From Polytrichum commune (Eukaryota; Streptophyta; Polytrichopsida; Polytrichales; Polytrichaceae), in contig OX485805.1 of assembly GCA_950295325.1 (NCBI GenBank), positions 12,374,501-12,438,500 of the forward strand: a stretch of DNA of 64,000 nucleotides, in the 5' to 3' direction. Below the pieces are notes generated by a model that worked only from the letters and a program-made list of their open reading frames with translations, was not told the DNA's origin and did not search any database. A program made the translations under genes and the position numbers. Positions 36,621 to 47,882 of this stretch are shown here, in pieces; positions within the stretch are counted from its first letter, which is position 1, and each line of letters begins with the position of its first letter.

Positions 36621-38363
36621 CAGTCTAACCTCGTTAGTACGACACTCGTTAAGACGACACCCTCGATATTACGACACATTTTTGCGCGACCAAACTTCTT
36701 AGTTCAAAACTCCCTCTTTTAGACGACTATGACACTCGATAATACGACACTTAGAGCGTGCATTTTGTCATATTAAAGAGGGAATAAATGCTAAAATTCC
36801 TTTCATCCATGATATGTACATCTAGAATACATCCATTTTCACTTGGGAACTACTTGAGAACTTCACTTATCATTGGGAACTTAATGATAATTAGGGTTAC
36901 AAGTGTAGAATGGACTTGGTTTAGGGTTAGAGGGGTGATGCTGATGCTGATGGAGTTGCCCAAGCAATAAGTCAGCTTCCTATTCTTTTGTCAAATTATG
37001 AACCTGAAGATGTTTACAATATGGATGAGATTGGATTGTATTTTAGAGCACATCCTAATAAAACCTTAGCACAAGGGAAGGTGAAGGGTCGGAAGTTACA
37101 GAAAGAACGTGTAACATTTGCTCTTGTTGTTAATTCAACTGGAACTGATAAGTTGAAGTTGCTTGTGATTTATAAGTCTAAGCAACCACGATGTTTTGGA
37201 AGGTGGCAGCCTCATGAGTATGTTCGGTGGCAATCAAATAAATCCGCTTGGATGAAGGGGGATATATTTGAAGCTTGGATTTTGCAGCTCAACAATCAAT
37301 TCAAAGGCCAAAATCGAAAGGTGATTATGATTTTGGATAATGCATCTTCACATGTTGTTAGTTCTGCCAAAGTTGGTAAGTCTCATGGTTTTTCAACCTT
37401 GGAATTGAGCAACATGACTTTGGTATTCCTCCCCCCCCCAATGTGACAAGCGTAGTGCAACCTTTTGATCAAGGTATAATAGCATCTTTCAAAATTCAAT
37501 AAAAAAGAATAAACTTTTGCAGTGGGTTTTGTCACAATATGATGATGCTACATTGAAGGACTTAAGGAAGGTGGTGCCCAATATCAGACAAGCTATCACG
37601 TGGAGATATGAAGTATGGAGTGAGTTGGATGCACAAATAGTCAGGAATTGTTGGAGGATGGCGCGTATATTACCTGCAACATGGAATGCCGATTTTGCCT
37701 TAGTTGATGAAAGGGAGAAGAATAGAATGCGAGAAGAATCATATGAACTTGGTGCTCTGATTTCAAAATTGCGATTGGGTGATGATGAGATGTCTATCGA
37801 GACTTATATTCAGATGAAAGGGGAAGAGATTACTGAGCTAGAATTGACAACTGATGAGTTGGTGGATGCCGCTTTGGGAGTCAGTCATGCACAAGGCTTT
37901 GATCTTAATGTTGATTTGCATTCAATAGATGTGGATGATGTTGCTCCACCTACAGTAAAGCTTAGTGATGCTAAACATCATGCATCATTGTTGTCTAATT
38001 TCTTATTAGACAACTCTTTACATTTTGGTGTTAATGAAATTATTAGTTTTCAAAAGCTAGTAGGGAATTTGGAGAAGATGACAGTTGCTAACTTAGGTAG
38101 GCAACACCAGAGATCTTTGAACTCTTATTTCAAGAGTTCTTGAGAATTTGTGTATTTGTTTGGAGTTATAAGTTATTATTTCATACACTTCCTAAACCCT
38201 AAACTCAATGTATATGGTTTGAATCTCATATTTCTTATGTTTTTGTATTCCCTCGATAGTACGACAATTTTAGGCCATTTGTCATATTAACGAGAAGACG
38301 ACACCTCGATAATACGACATTTTTTGCGTTTCCCAAAGGTGTCATACTAAAGAGGGAGAACAG
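36621..38363 (+). mobile_element. pogo/Tigger-type DNA transposon, copy 1 (1,743 bp)
   Basis: Flanked by TA (36619-36620 and 38364-38365), the Tc1/mariner/pogo target duplication. The left end CAGTCTAACCTCGTTAGTAC is imperfectly mirrored at the right end, whose reverse complement begins CTGTTCTCCCTCTTTAGTAT. Inside both ends lie repeated subterminal words (TAGTACGACA, GATAATACGACA, CTCGATA), likely transposase-binding sites. The interior holds a broken DDE transposase (36945-38143). Related sequences at 43246-44484 and 44497-45092 show the family was active here more than once. Confidence 0.85.
36945..38143 (+). pseudogene. Tigger-like DDE transposase, frameshifted and N-terminally deleted
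   Basis: The part resembling the DDE_1 endonuclease of pogo/Tigger/jerky transposases begins around PILLSNYEPEDVYNMDEIG. The three catalytic acids can be placed: Asp at 37024-37026 (YNMDEIGLYF), Asp at 37336-37338 (IMILDNASSH) and Asp at 37467-37469 (VVQPFDQGIIASF). The third lies in another frame because of a run of nine C at 37431-37439, and a second break with an in-frame stop is near 37500. A long C-terminal region (37517-38143) then stays open to a stop, ending RSLNSYFKSS. The N-terminal CENP-B/HTH DNA-binding half is missing; only about 150 bases separate the left terminal region from the catalytic part. It cannot be functional as it stands. Confidence 0.85.
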
Positions 38364-38365
38364 TA

Positions 38366-38839
38366 GTGGTAAGCATCATGGACATTGTTTAGAAGAGATG
38401 GTGAACACCAACACACTCCCACCTTCGCACATATTGTATTTGTATCTTTCTCCGCCGATTTGGAGAGGGTTGGCATAGGGGGCTCCCTTATCGCAATCTT
38501 CTCATAAGGAACATGCACATAATGGAAATGGAGTTAGAAGAAAACTCCCATATAGCCTAACACGACACATTCCAAACTCCCTTGGACAAATTCACGGCCC
38601 TTTGTGGGAGCGAACAACCAGACACCCTGGGGCAAGAGGTCACAATGGCAAATTACCAACATCAGATGAGCTTATGGAGGAGGTTGGATGGCCCATATTT
38701 TTGAGGTCAAGCCCAAGACCTCAAATCAATCCATTTCGGGAAGAGGTTGGAGAGCGCTTGCCAATAGGGCATTCTTGATGCACAAGTGGATACCTTTTGT
38801 GGCCTAGCTCCTACAATGAGCTCTCCAAATTTGAGTGTT
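38366..38839. other. Spacer or unrecognised 5' part of the LINE
   Basis: No motif seen, but it directly precedes the LINE ORF1-like remnant and could be its decayed 5' end. Confidence 0.3.
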
Positions 38840-38859
38840 CTTCAAGTTGAAATTCAATT

Positions 38860-39255
38860 TCATTGGACCTAAACCAAAACTTGGTTTCTTGAAATTATGG
38901 ATTGATGAACTAAATAATGAAATTAAATGTAGAACAAATCATGTTTAACCATAAAACAAGATATGGTTTCTTCTATCTCAAATGTGACAAACTATAAATA
39001 ACTAGACAAGTGCTCATGCAAACACCTTGTCATAGTGATTATGGTATATGTGTATTTCATCCTTGAGTACCAATTTTTGATGTTGCTAACCCCTCTGGTC
39101 TAAAACTACCTACATGGATTAAAATGAAACGTCTACCACTTGAGTACTTGCAATTAGCTCACATGGTTGCTAACGAGGTTAGTATCGCCATAGGGACTAC
39201 TCCATACAATGCCAAACTCAAACACCCAAGGATTTGTGTTTCAATCACTATAAAG
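38860..39255 (+). pseudogene. LINE ORF1 remnant with DUF4283-like region
   Basis: Frames switch, but segments read GPKPNLVS and KLWIDELNNE, then RYGFFYLKCDKL, then LKLPTWIKMKRLPLEY and HPRICVSITIKKG. This is the order seen in plant LINE ORF1/DUF4283 proteins: a helix, a 'GFFLLKF' strand, 'PVWVRLPGLPLEYW', then 'ARVCVEVDL'. No zinc knuckle was found downstream. Frameshifted, so a pseudogene. The longer plus-strand open frame at 40035-40682 may be a decayed ORF1 tail but has no motif. Confidence 0.5.
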
Positions 39256-40832
39256 AAAGGGTGGCTACTAAGGTGGAATTGACTACACTAACAGGTGGTG
39301 TGTTCTCCACTTCCCTCATTAATGACTCTCTCCCAATCAGTGGGTCGATTTTTTTTTGTCAACATGGCACATGAAAAAAAAAATTGTTAGCAGATTCCAA
39401 CCCAAACATTTGGTTGTGATGCCTTGGCTTCACCACAACCTGGCTCGAAGCTAGGACATTAAACTATCCACCAAACTAGCCCGACACATTCTAGGGCCCG
39501 ACCTAATTGGTATGGTGCCACTGGTGTTGGAAGTTGTACTCATCTAGCACAACTACATGACCAAAGAGGTAGTGTTCCAGACCTTCCACCTCATAAAGAT
39601 AAACCAAAGCAATAGATTAGGTCGTATCAAAAATCCGGGCCTAAGGATCAAGCCCCTAGCTCTACAAAAATCATTGTCTCAGTCAATGCCTAGCTATGAT
39701 TCAACCAAACACAAAGCCTCTCTTGCGGCCATTACAATAAATGATGAAGGGTTTTACCTTAGTCACACATAGGCGAGCTAGACAATTTTGAAGCTCCTAA
39801 GTCCTACGCAGGTACATCAAATCTACACTTAGACCTTGGAAGTCCACGGTCAAGAGATCATGACTCCACAAATCTTCCAGACTCTAGGTTGACTAGCTCC
39901 GAAAGTTCTCAAGCCCTTGATCTAGAGGTCGTGGGACCTAAAATAGGGAAAAATCTTAAATAACACTTTACACACCTTGGCAATTTCAGTGATGGAAAAT
40001 CTCGAGGGACAATTAATTGTTGTGGAATTAAGAGATGCGCCATGGATCGAGGAAGAAAATGACTCGGACTTTGTCCATCCCCGGTCAAACCAAGAAAATC
40101 GCTCCATTTGTAGGGGATGCATGTTTTCCCCCTCACCACGGACAATTGGAGCATACGAATCACCATGGTGAAGGGGCAATCATGGGTTGTGTCCTTGAAA
40201 CTCAAAATATGGACCAATCTCTTAGTCAAGCTATGAAGGCTATTGTTGTCATTGTTAATATGTCGAGTGGGGATGGGGATCTTGTCTCCTCTACGTCCTC
40301 GTCCTTATGTACACAAACGGGTCATGATGGAGTCACTCTAATGAAAGAGGGATGCTCCACCACCATCCTCCGACATATTGGTCTCATGGAGGAGGAGGAT
40401 CTCGAGGTTTTCGTTAATGTGCTTGATGACAAATCTGCACCGACCTCACCAACTCTTCTCGGCCCCACGGAGGGCAATGCGTTGTCTCTTTCTCCCTCAA
40501 ATACAATGCACACTCCCAATTGGAGTTTAGGGAGTGTGAAGGCACTTATTCTTGTCCGAGGAGCTTGCTACAAAAGTAACAAGGTGACGAGTGTCCGGGG
40601 CACGAAGTCCTTTGCGCAACGTAATACTCAACAAAATAGTGAAGTGGCACCTAGCTTCAACATGTGGAGAAATTTTAGCTAGTCCTCATATGAAGATACG
40701 AGTGATTAAGGCTTGGGTAACATCCACCCATTCTCTGCATCCTCTCTATGAATTTACACTTCTTAATCAATTAAAGTGCGGGGCATCAACAATGATTATT
40801 ATTTTTTAAATAATAAAAATAGTTTAATTAGG

Positions 40833-41640
40833 GAATACCTTTGCCATCTTGCTCCAAAAGTTGATGTCCTTTGCTTGCAAAAATATAAATTAAGAGGATA
40901 CAATGTAAATGGGAACATTATAATGCTTTGAAAAAAGAACAAAAACAAAACAAAAAAAACTACCAAAAACAACCAAAAACAAAAACAAAACACACTATTG
41001 GAGCTATCATGTCAATGAGGTTGAGGATAGGAGAGTAAGAGCGGGGAGAGGTGGCATTGCTATGTGTTTCAATCCTAGACTGCAACCTTTAACTCACGAT
41101 AAAGGTTGTCTTTCCAAAAATAGAACTCAATAGATTAGATTAAAGGGCTAGAAGGTGGGCATCTTGGGATCCTCAACGTTTATGTGTCAAACATGATTGG
41201 AGAGGGGTGTGCCACGTGGAACGAAGTATTTCATCTTCTTCAAACGGATTATAAACGGATTATGATGGGTGACTTTAACATGGTTGAGATTCCTTTGGAT
41301 AGATCTACATCGACATGTAGCATTTTATGGAATTAAAGGAAGATCTGGCTTGAGCAAACATTAAACATAAATGTAATATTGATGATTATTTTATTAGAGA
41401 TGGTGGGCCTATCTATTCATGGGACAACCTTAGAGAGAATGGCATTAGAGTCCTAGCTAGATTGGACATATTCTACTCATTCTCTAGCTCAATCCAAAAT
41501 ATGTCATCCCACATTATGCACTACAAAATTCTTGGTGATTCAAACTTTTATGATCACCATCCGGTTTCTCTTCTAGTTAACCTTATTGCAAGCCCTCTGT
41601 GTGGTTTTTTTATGGAAAGCTAATGCTAGGTTTCTTCAAG
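40833..41640 (+). pseudogene. LINE ORF2 APE endonuclease remnant
   Basis: Consecutive pieces match an L1-type apurinic endonuclease: EYLCHLAPKVDVLCLQKYKL (the catalytic Glu of the LQE motif is Lys here), GGIAMCFNPRLQPL, GHLGILNVYVSN, MMGDFNMVE (about 41262-41290) and DHHPVSLL (about 41551-41575, with the usual Ser before it replaced by Tyr). Several stops and frame changes separate them. A small direct duplication (AAACGGATTAT twice) lies at about 41243-41263. Confidence 0.7.
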
Positions 41641-41826
41641 AAGCCAATGACCCAAGTAAAGCCATTTGAGAAACGTCCCCTCCTCAAATGCCATTCTCTT
41701 CTAAACTTACGAATATAGTAAGATATCGTAAACAATTTTGTCTTGTTTGAAGCCGTTGAGGCTAGGTTACAAGAAGGTAAAGTCATAAAGTCCTTAGAAC
41801 TTTAGCAAGTAATACTTCAATCTTAC

Positions 41827-42110
41827 ATGCAAAATGAGAATCATGAATATGCCATAAAGGATTTTAGGGCTCAATTACAAGCATTTACGGATATGAAAGA
41901 AAAAGGGCGTAGGATCAAGTCTAGAACCAAGTGGATGAGGTCCGGAAATAGGATGAACAAATATATCTTCTCATTTGTCAAGGAGCGGCCACCGGAAGGC
42001 CTTATCACAAAATTATATGACAAGATGATATAGTTGTGTCCTCTTGTGTGGATTTCGCATAGGTTTGTAACAACTTTTATGCCAAAATATATGCTCACTT
42101 GGTGATGGAT
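41827..42110 (+). pseudogene. LINE ORF2 linker remnant upstream of RT
   Basis: An open frame with RIKSRTKWMRSGNRMNKYIF and FSFVKERPPEGLITKLYD matches the conserved 'R-x-K-W-x-x-x-G-D-x-x-T-K-F-F' linker that precedes the reverse transcriptase of plant L1 elements. It stops at 42031-42033. Traces (VCNNFYAKIYAHLVMDEQSG) continue in another frame to about 42120. Confidence 0.65.
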
Positions 42111-42504
42111 GAGCAAAGTGGATACTTGTGTGGAAAAATTAAGTCATGTTCCATGCATATTCTCCCATGTTGCCCAAAGAGTGTTGGAGGCTCCTATCAT
42201 GGGAGAGGAACTCACTAGCACGGTTCAAACATAAAGCTAACATTATTTGACATTTTTTGTCCAAAAAAAAAATTTGGGCATTATAGATCTACGACGTTAC
42301 AATTATTGTCACTCACTAAGAGATTTTTTTCATCCAAATTGTGATCATTGACATGAGTATTTCATCACAATTTTTTTTTAAAAAAAATTGGCATTTGGAC
42401 AAACTAAAAGTAAGTTGGGATGACAGTACTTGTACACTTATTTGTACATGAGAAATGTCATAAAAAAATCACCACAACGACATATATTACACTCTAACTC
42501 TGTA

Positions 42505-43245
42505 ATATGAACCTGCTTAATGTCACACTTTCTCTTATATCTTGAAACCCTAAGGAATGGATGTTATCAATTTAAATCTCATTCCTTATTGTCACGTTTC
42601 TTTCCCATATATCATAGGATCTGACATTAAAATAGAACCAAATAATTCAAACCACACGCTTGCATGCATCGCGATGTCAACATTGTGATTAATGCAATGT
42701 TGACTTTGTGTTATTCCATAATGTCACATGCCCTGTTAATCCTCTTTTATCACATGTCTATGTTAACACTACATAACTCCTTAATATCACATGCACTTTG
42801 GTTGCCACAAGGGTGATATTGTAGAGTTTACAGTGGACCATATGACACTAAACACATTATTTAGTGTAGCACCAAGTTCCAATGTAATTTGATATACCCT
42901 AACCTTTGTATTGTCACCCGCCATAATATCATTCCTTCTCTTATATCTTAAAATACATGAAACGAATGTGCTCAGTCTAAATCTCCCTCCTTGCTGTCCC
43001 ATTTCCCTCCCATATATCATGGGTTTTGACATTAAAATACTACACCAAAGAAATCAAACCATGCCCTCACACACATCACATGCCCATCATTGTCTATATT
43101 ACAATGTTGACTTTGTGGTATTCCATAATATCCCATGCTACACGAATTCTCTGTTATTATGCACACATGTTAACATTCCAAACCTCTTGAATAACACGTG
43201 AACTTTGGTTGCCACATGCATGATATAGGGAGGTTATAGTGTACT
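42505..43245. repeat. Two diverged direct copies of a ~330-bp unit
   Basis: Unit 1 (about 42505-42840) and unit 2 (about 42917-43240) share, in the same order: TTCTCTTATATCTT, CCCATATATCAT, GACATTAAAATA, AATGTTGACTTTGTG, TATTCCATAAT and CTTTGGTTGCCACA. They are clearly related but diverged by roughly a fifth to a quarter by eye. No coding sequence. They could be an old tandem duplication or the LTR-like ends of a lost element. Confidence 0.6.
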
Positions 43246-44484
43246 ATTGTTCTCCCTCTTTAGTATGACACGTTTGGGAAACACAAAAAAAGGTATATTA
43301 TCGAGGTGTCGTCTTGTCATTAATATGACAAATGGCGTAAAGTTGTCGCGTTATTGAGGGAATATGAAAACATAAGTAATATGCGCTTAAAATATATACA
43401 CAACGAGTTTAAGCAATATAGATGGCATGAAATAATAAATTTATATAACTCCAAACGAATACAAATATTCTCAAGAACTCTTGAAATAGGAGCCTAAGGA
43501 TCCATGGTGTTGCCTACCCAAGTTAGCAACTGCCATCTTATCTAAACTCCCTACTAACTTTTGAAAACTATTGATTTCATTAACACCAGATTATAAATAG
43601 TTATCTAATAAGAAACTAGACAACAATGATGCATGATGTTTAGCAACATACTAGGCAGGAGGCCACTCTAACCCCTAACCATGTCCATTTTGCACTTGTA
43701 ACCCTAATTCTCATTAAGATCCCAATGGTAAGTGAACTTCCCAAGTAGTTCCCAAGTGAAAATGGATATACTTTAAATGTACATAACATAGATGAAAGGA
43801 ATTGTAGCATTAACTACCTCTTTAACATGAAACAACGGAGATTCTAGATGTCGCGTTATCGAGTGTCGTAGTCGTATAAAAGAGGGAGTTTTGGAGCTAC
43901 AAAGTTGGGTCACGCAACAATGTGTTGTAATATTGAGGGTGTCGTATAAATGAGTGTCATATTAACAAGGTGATTAGGGCCACTTCACACACTAGACTGA
44001 GAGCCTGTGACCATTCCACTTCAAGCACTTTCATTGGTGGAAAAGGCAGAGCCGGTCCAAGTTCGCTTCACACTACGCTTGAGAGACCAACGGAGTATGT
44101 GAATGCAAGATGGATGTAAAGTCTACATGGATTCCTACATGGCATCGAATGAATCACGTTCCATGGTCACTTGGATTATTTTCAAAAACCGCCTCTTGGA
44201 GGTAGGCCGAACACAGAACCGGGAGACCATGGCACTCCGAACGCTCACAACCGTTGGTTTATTCTATTTTATCATGTGTGAGGAGCTCGCGTGAATAGGA
44301 ATTCATCGAAATAGCATTTGGTTGAGGGCCCGGTCACATATGGCTTCACACTACACTCGAGGGTCCGTGACCACACTACATGAGTTTGGAGATGTCTTGA
44401 GACGGCCTTTCGACACTTTCTTGTGGGCTCTCACAATCTCATGGTCACGGCTCTTGGCTCGTGTGTGAAGTGGTCCTTAGACTG
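43246..44484 (-). mobile_element. pogo/Tigger-type element, copy 2: internally deleted and split by a MITE
   Basis: In reverse orientation to copy 1. It begins TTGTTCTCCCTCTTTAGTAT at about 43248, which is the copy 1 right end, and contains copy 1-like subterminal words (GTTATCGAGTGTCGTA, TATTGAGGGTGTCGTA). It ends with TTAGACTG at 44477-44484, the tip of the copy 1 left end. The interior matches the far C-terminal transposase and the left flank of copy 1 but lacks about 1 kb between them, so it is a deletion derivative. The TTA inside the terminal repeat is the exact entry point of MITE family B copy 2 (43977-44476), which separates the last eight bases of the element from the rest. Confidence 0.75.
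43977..44476. mobile_element. MITE family B, copy 2, inserted in a Tigger terminal repeat
   Basis: 500 bp, left end GGGCCACTTCACACACTAG and right end GTGTGTGAAGTGGTCC, flanked by TTA at 43974-43976 and 44477-44479. Internal words match the other B copies (AGAGCCTGTGACC, CACGGCTCTTGGCTC). Its position inside the terminal inverted repeat of Tigger copy 2 dates its insertion after that element. Confidence 0.85.
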
Positions 44485-44496
44485 TGTGTGTGTATA

Positions 44497-45092
44497 CAGT
44501 CCACCCTCTATAAATGTTAACTTTCTTCTACTCCCCACATATTGCACAGTATAAATGTTAAATGTGTTAATTGTTAACAAAATGGTACTCCCTTCTTTGT
44601 AAATTTGACTCTATAAATGTTAACGAATGAAATACAACCATAATATGGATGATAAAAACTACACATGATGATTGTGAGGGAGAGGAGTGTGAGGTGGAAC
44701 CCATTCCATCTTATAGTGACTTGCAATCTAGTTTTGGTACCATTAGAATGTACATGGAATCACGTTCATGTGATGTGTCCAAGTATGTGGGTTTGTTGGT
44801 GCAGATTGAGAAATATTTGCAAGTTGTGCATGCAGATGAATCTCACCAAAGAACCATTGATTCATACTTCACCCGTGATTTGTAAACTTGATATTGAATA
44901 AAGTTTTGATTGGGTTTGCAATTTTATGAATGGTATTCTCTCACAAGGACTCTTCACAATTGCTTATATTTATAAATGTTAAGATTTGTATATTGCTCAA
45001 AAAAGTAATTTTATAATTGTTAACTGTTAACACCTCTATAAATGTTAACTTTGATCCACTCCTGAGGGTTAACATTTATAGAGGGTAGACTG
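44497..45092 (+). mobile_element. Short pogo/Tigger-type element, copy 3 (another subfamily)
   Basis: 596 bp with near-perfect terminal inverted repeats of about 27 bp: CAGTCCACCCTCTATAAATG at the left and, mirrored, CATTTATAGAGGGTAGACTG at the right. TA lies on both sides (44495-44496, 45093-45094). Further TATAAATGTTAAC words recur inside both ends as subterminal repeats. It keeps only the last part of a transposase (44649-44885). It starts 12 bp after the end of copy 2. Confidence 0.85.
44649..44885 (+). pseudogene. C-terminal remnant of a Tigger-like transposase
   Basis: A 78-codon open frame ending HADESHQRTIDSYFTRDL and a stop. The end resembles the end of the copy 1 transposase (QHQRSLNSYFKSS), placing it as the C-terminal tail of a related transposase. 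No catalytic residue remains, so it can only be a relic inside a deletion derivative. It might still be transcribed, but nothing shows that. Confidence 0.65.
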
Positions 45093-45094
45093 TA

Positions 45095-45667
45095 TATGTA
45101 TATATACACATATATAAAGTTAATAAGCTGCCCCAGATTTCAGCAGATATTTGCTCTTCTTCCCTTGATTCAAGGATCTATTTTAAAGGCAATACATCAG
45201 CATTGGCATTGTGATGAGCCAGATGACGTGTTGGATGCTTACCATGTGGTCCCCGCTTCTTAAGCATGTAGGAGAGGTGGAAGAGGAGGCCATATATGTA
45301 CATTCGACAACGCCGGTTTTGAAACGGAGTTTGGTGGGCCAAGGCAAAAGGATTTTGGTCTTAACATGTGTCTAATCTCAAGGAGTCTGGTTTCAAGGTT
45401 GGTTTTCCTTTTTTAATTGGTTAAAGTTATCCGTTTTCAACTCCAAAGGATTTGAAACTTACGAAATGGACGTTTATGGTAGAAAAATGGGAAATGATGA
45501 ACATAAGTCTTTTGTGATTTGGCCACAAAGAATGGCGTGGAATTTGTGCAGTGTTTTTCATGTGAGAAAACATGATATGTCCAGTTGCTTACGACAATGT
45601 TTTGAAAGATTTTGATTTTGATTGAATTGTGAAAGAACTTATCACTTAGAGGAGTGTTTAGTTGTTA
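45095..45667. other. AT-rich spacer
   Basis: No gene or element recognised. Confidence 0.35.
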
Positions 45668-45980
45668 TAGCCGGTTTACATGGGATCCCAAATCCCAAAT
45701 CCCCAATCCCAAGTCCAACTCATGTTGGCAAGTCCCAACATGGAGGCAAAGTCCCAACTTTTGAGCCTTGAGGAACCATTATTTATCTTTAAAGTCAGAT
45801 CTTCATTATTTCATGCAAGATAAAAATAAAAATCACGGGACTTGTATTGAGAGTTGGGTTTAGCTTTTGCTTGACCCAACTCTCAACACGAGCCCTGAGC
45901 CTCACCTCCAAAAAGTATTGCCATGTAGGCATTCATATCATACTTGGGACTTAGGACTTGGGACCCGTGTGAACAAATCC
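45668..45980. mobile_element. MITE family A, copy 2 (TTA-flanked)
   Basis: 313 bp, left end with GCCGGTTTACATGGGATCCC and right end ACTTGGGACCCGTGTGAACA then AATCC, between TTA at 45665-45667 and 45981-45983. It contains the same repeated TCCCAAGTCC/GGACTTGGGA words, and a GACCCAACTCTCAACAC-like interior shared with the 9403-9794 copy. Non-coding. Confidence 0.75.
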
Positions 45981-45983
45981 TTA

Positions 45984-47727
45984 CTTGGAGAGATAGACCC
46001 AAGATGGGTATCATTACCTAATGCCACACAAGCCCTCTATTTCAATATGTACCAAAAACCAAAAAATAAAAAATGAGGACCTATCCAACCAATCACTACA
46101 TTCAGCCTATCAATGCTTCCTTTTTGGCCACCATTTTTTCAATTAGTCATTTTGGGTCCACATGAGAATCATTCTACTCCTTGTCCAGTGCACTAGTAAT
46201 GGTCATTCACCATTTTCCATTTTTCTATCTTATACCTAATGAAAGTGGAACCAACCTTGAAACCGAGCTCCCCAAGGTTAAGCACATTTCAAGGCCAAGA
46301 TTCTTTTATCATGGCCCACCGAACTTCGTCTCGAACCTTGCATGTTTGAACATGTGTGGCCTCCACATGAGAATTGGGATTGAAGTAGGCTTGGCATGAT
46401 CTTTAGAACTCATTGGTTACCATTTTATGCTAATAAAATTGAAGGACCTAAGGCATGTGGGGTCTTGGATGGTTATTTTTTCCAGCTAGGGGGGCATTTC
46501 TCCTAGGATATGAAACACATGATTAATACAAGATGTTGCGCAAATCCAAATCAAGGTCATAGCCACTTTCCTCATGATCAAAGTGAGGTTCATTGTGCTC
46601 TTTCTAATGTTCATATTGGTCCCCCCCCCCAAAAAAATTTTAATTTAAACAAAAAATTAAAAAAATTATGTTGACTTTTGAGCCAAAAATGGTTATCACT
46701 TCTAATCACATGGTTCAATCTTCTGTAAACACATATTTTGTTGGTATCCATTATTGAGCTACACCTAAGATACAACACTCAAATATAGGTGTCTAAAGAA
46801 GATCAATATCTCAATTAGGCATGTCCAAATTACGGCTATGATGAAGGTGAAGCGTCCCCCTCATTCACGTCTCTCTCTCCCTCTTTGCTCTTGTTATTGC
46901 CTTTAAACCATATAAATAGTAAAATGTGATACTCTTGACAATTTGATTAAAAATCCTACAAAGCTTGTAATACTTAGTAGGCTTTACATCAAAGTTAGAA
47001 TATTACACTATACTTAACCATGATGAAGGAAGTTACCGCTCTCCACGATTTAGGGTTTTAATGACCTAAAGTGGCCACTTTACCTTACTAACCCTAGATT
47101 CTTCCATGTGAAGACTCTTTTACATGCTTGGAGGAGGAAATTCTTGGTTTAGATTATTCAATAAGGCGAAGTAGATATGTGATAAGTGTGGAAGCACATG
47201 GTGTTTGGTGTACAAAAGGTTGTTAATGTTCAAGAAAGTTACACAATATGGCAAAAGAGCATGTTTGTATACTCATTGTTTTGTAGTGTTTGCAAACATT
47301 CAATGGATTTGATAGGTGAGGTAAATGTGTGACATGGATTACAATTGAGCTTAGCTGAAAACAATTGACACAAGCCTTTCCAACACACAAATGTATGTTT
47401 GGGTTAGCACAGGTGCAGGTGAGGCTAGCTCTTCACATTCTCAATACCAACAATAGTGTGTTACTCATGTTTAAGTGGTCTTTCACTCTTGAAATCTTAC
47501 ACTTGTGAAAGTTATTATGTTACTTTGATTTAGTATGTTGATGTATACACAAATTCCAAAAAGTAGTTGAGACATTGCAAATACATACAAATGAGGTATG
47601 TAAGTCTACATATCACATCTTTGCTTTATTACTTCGTTGTAACAATAATCATTGGGCATAATTCAATCATATATTCGACTATATTTTGAACTCATATTGT
47701 TGCCATATGTGATTGATATTTATACTG
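45984..47727. other. AT-rich spacer
   Basis: No gene recognised. A run of ten C followed by A7 lies near 46621-46637. Confidence 0.35.
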
Positions 47728-47882
47728 TGGATGAAATATAGTACTATCCCTAATTTCCAGTTTCATATGAAAAATACTAAAAATTAGATGAAACTGGAAA
47801 TTAGGGATAGTACTAAAAACTATGGATGAAATATAGTACTATCCCTAATTTCTAGTTTCATCTAATTTTTAGTATTTTTCAT
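47728..47882. repeat. Three-armed inverted/direct repeat (two alternative hairpins)
   Basis: The 48-base segment 47767-47814 pairs with 47835-47882 with about one mismatch. The 27-base segment 47740-47766 also pairs exactly with 47788-47814. The word TGGATGAAATATAGTACTAT occurs as a direct repeat at about 47728 and 47823. The middle arm can therefore fold with either neighbour. Non-coding; probably a partly duplicated small MITE. Confidence 0.8.

Larger units (their letters stand above)
38840..42240 (+). mobile_element. Decayed L1-type LINE (ORF1 and endonuclease parts, 3'-truncated)
   Basis: Three parts in the same orientation and expected order define this remnant. A DUF4283-like ORF1 segment lies at about 38860-39255, the APE-type endonuclease of ORF2 at 40833-41640, and the linker between endonuclease and reverse transcriptase at 41827-42110. 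No reverse-transcriptase motif (such as a YxDD box) follows, and the sequence changes character after about 42240, so the 3' part is lost. Numerous stops and frame changes show it is old. The other LINE remnant, at 33.6-34.9 kb, is on the opposite strand and carries only the far 3' part. Confidence 0.65.

Noticed and set aside
40035-40682. 215-codon plus-strand open frame
   Set aside because: No recognisable motif. It lies between LINE ORF1 and endonuclease remnants, so it is more likely a decayed ORF1 tail than a gene.
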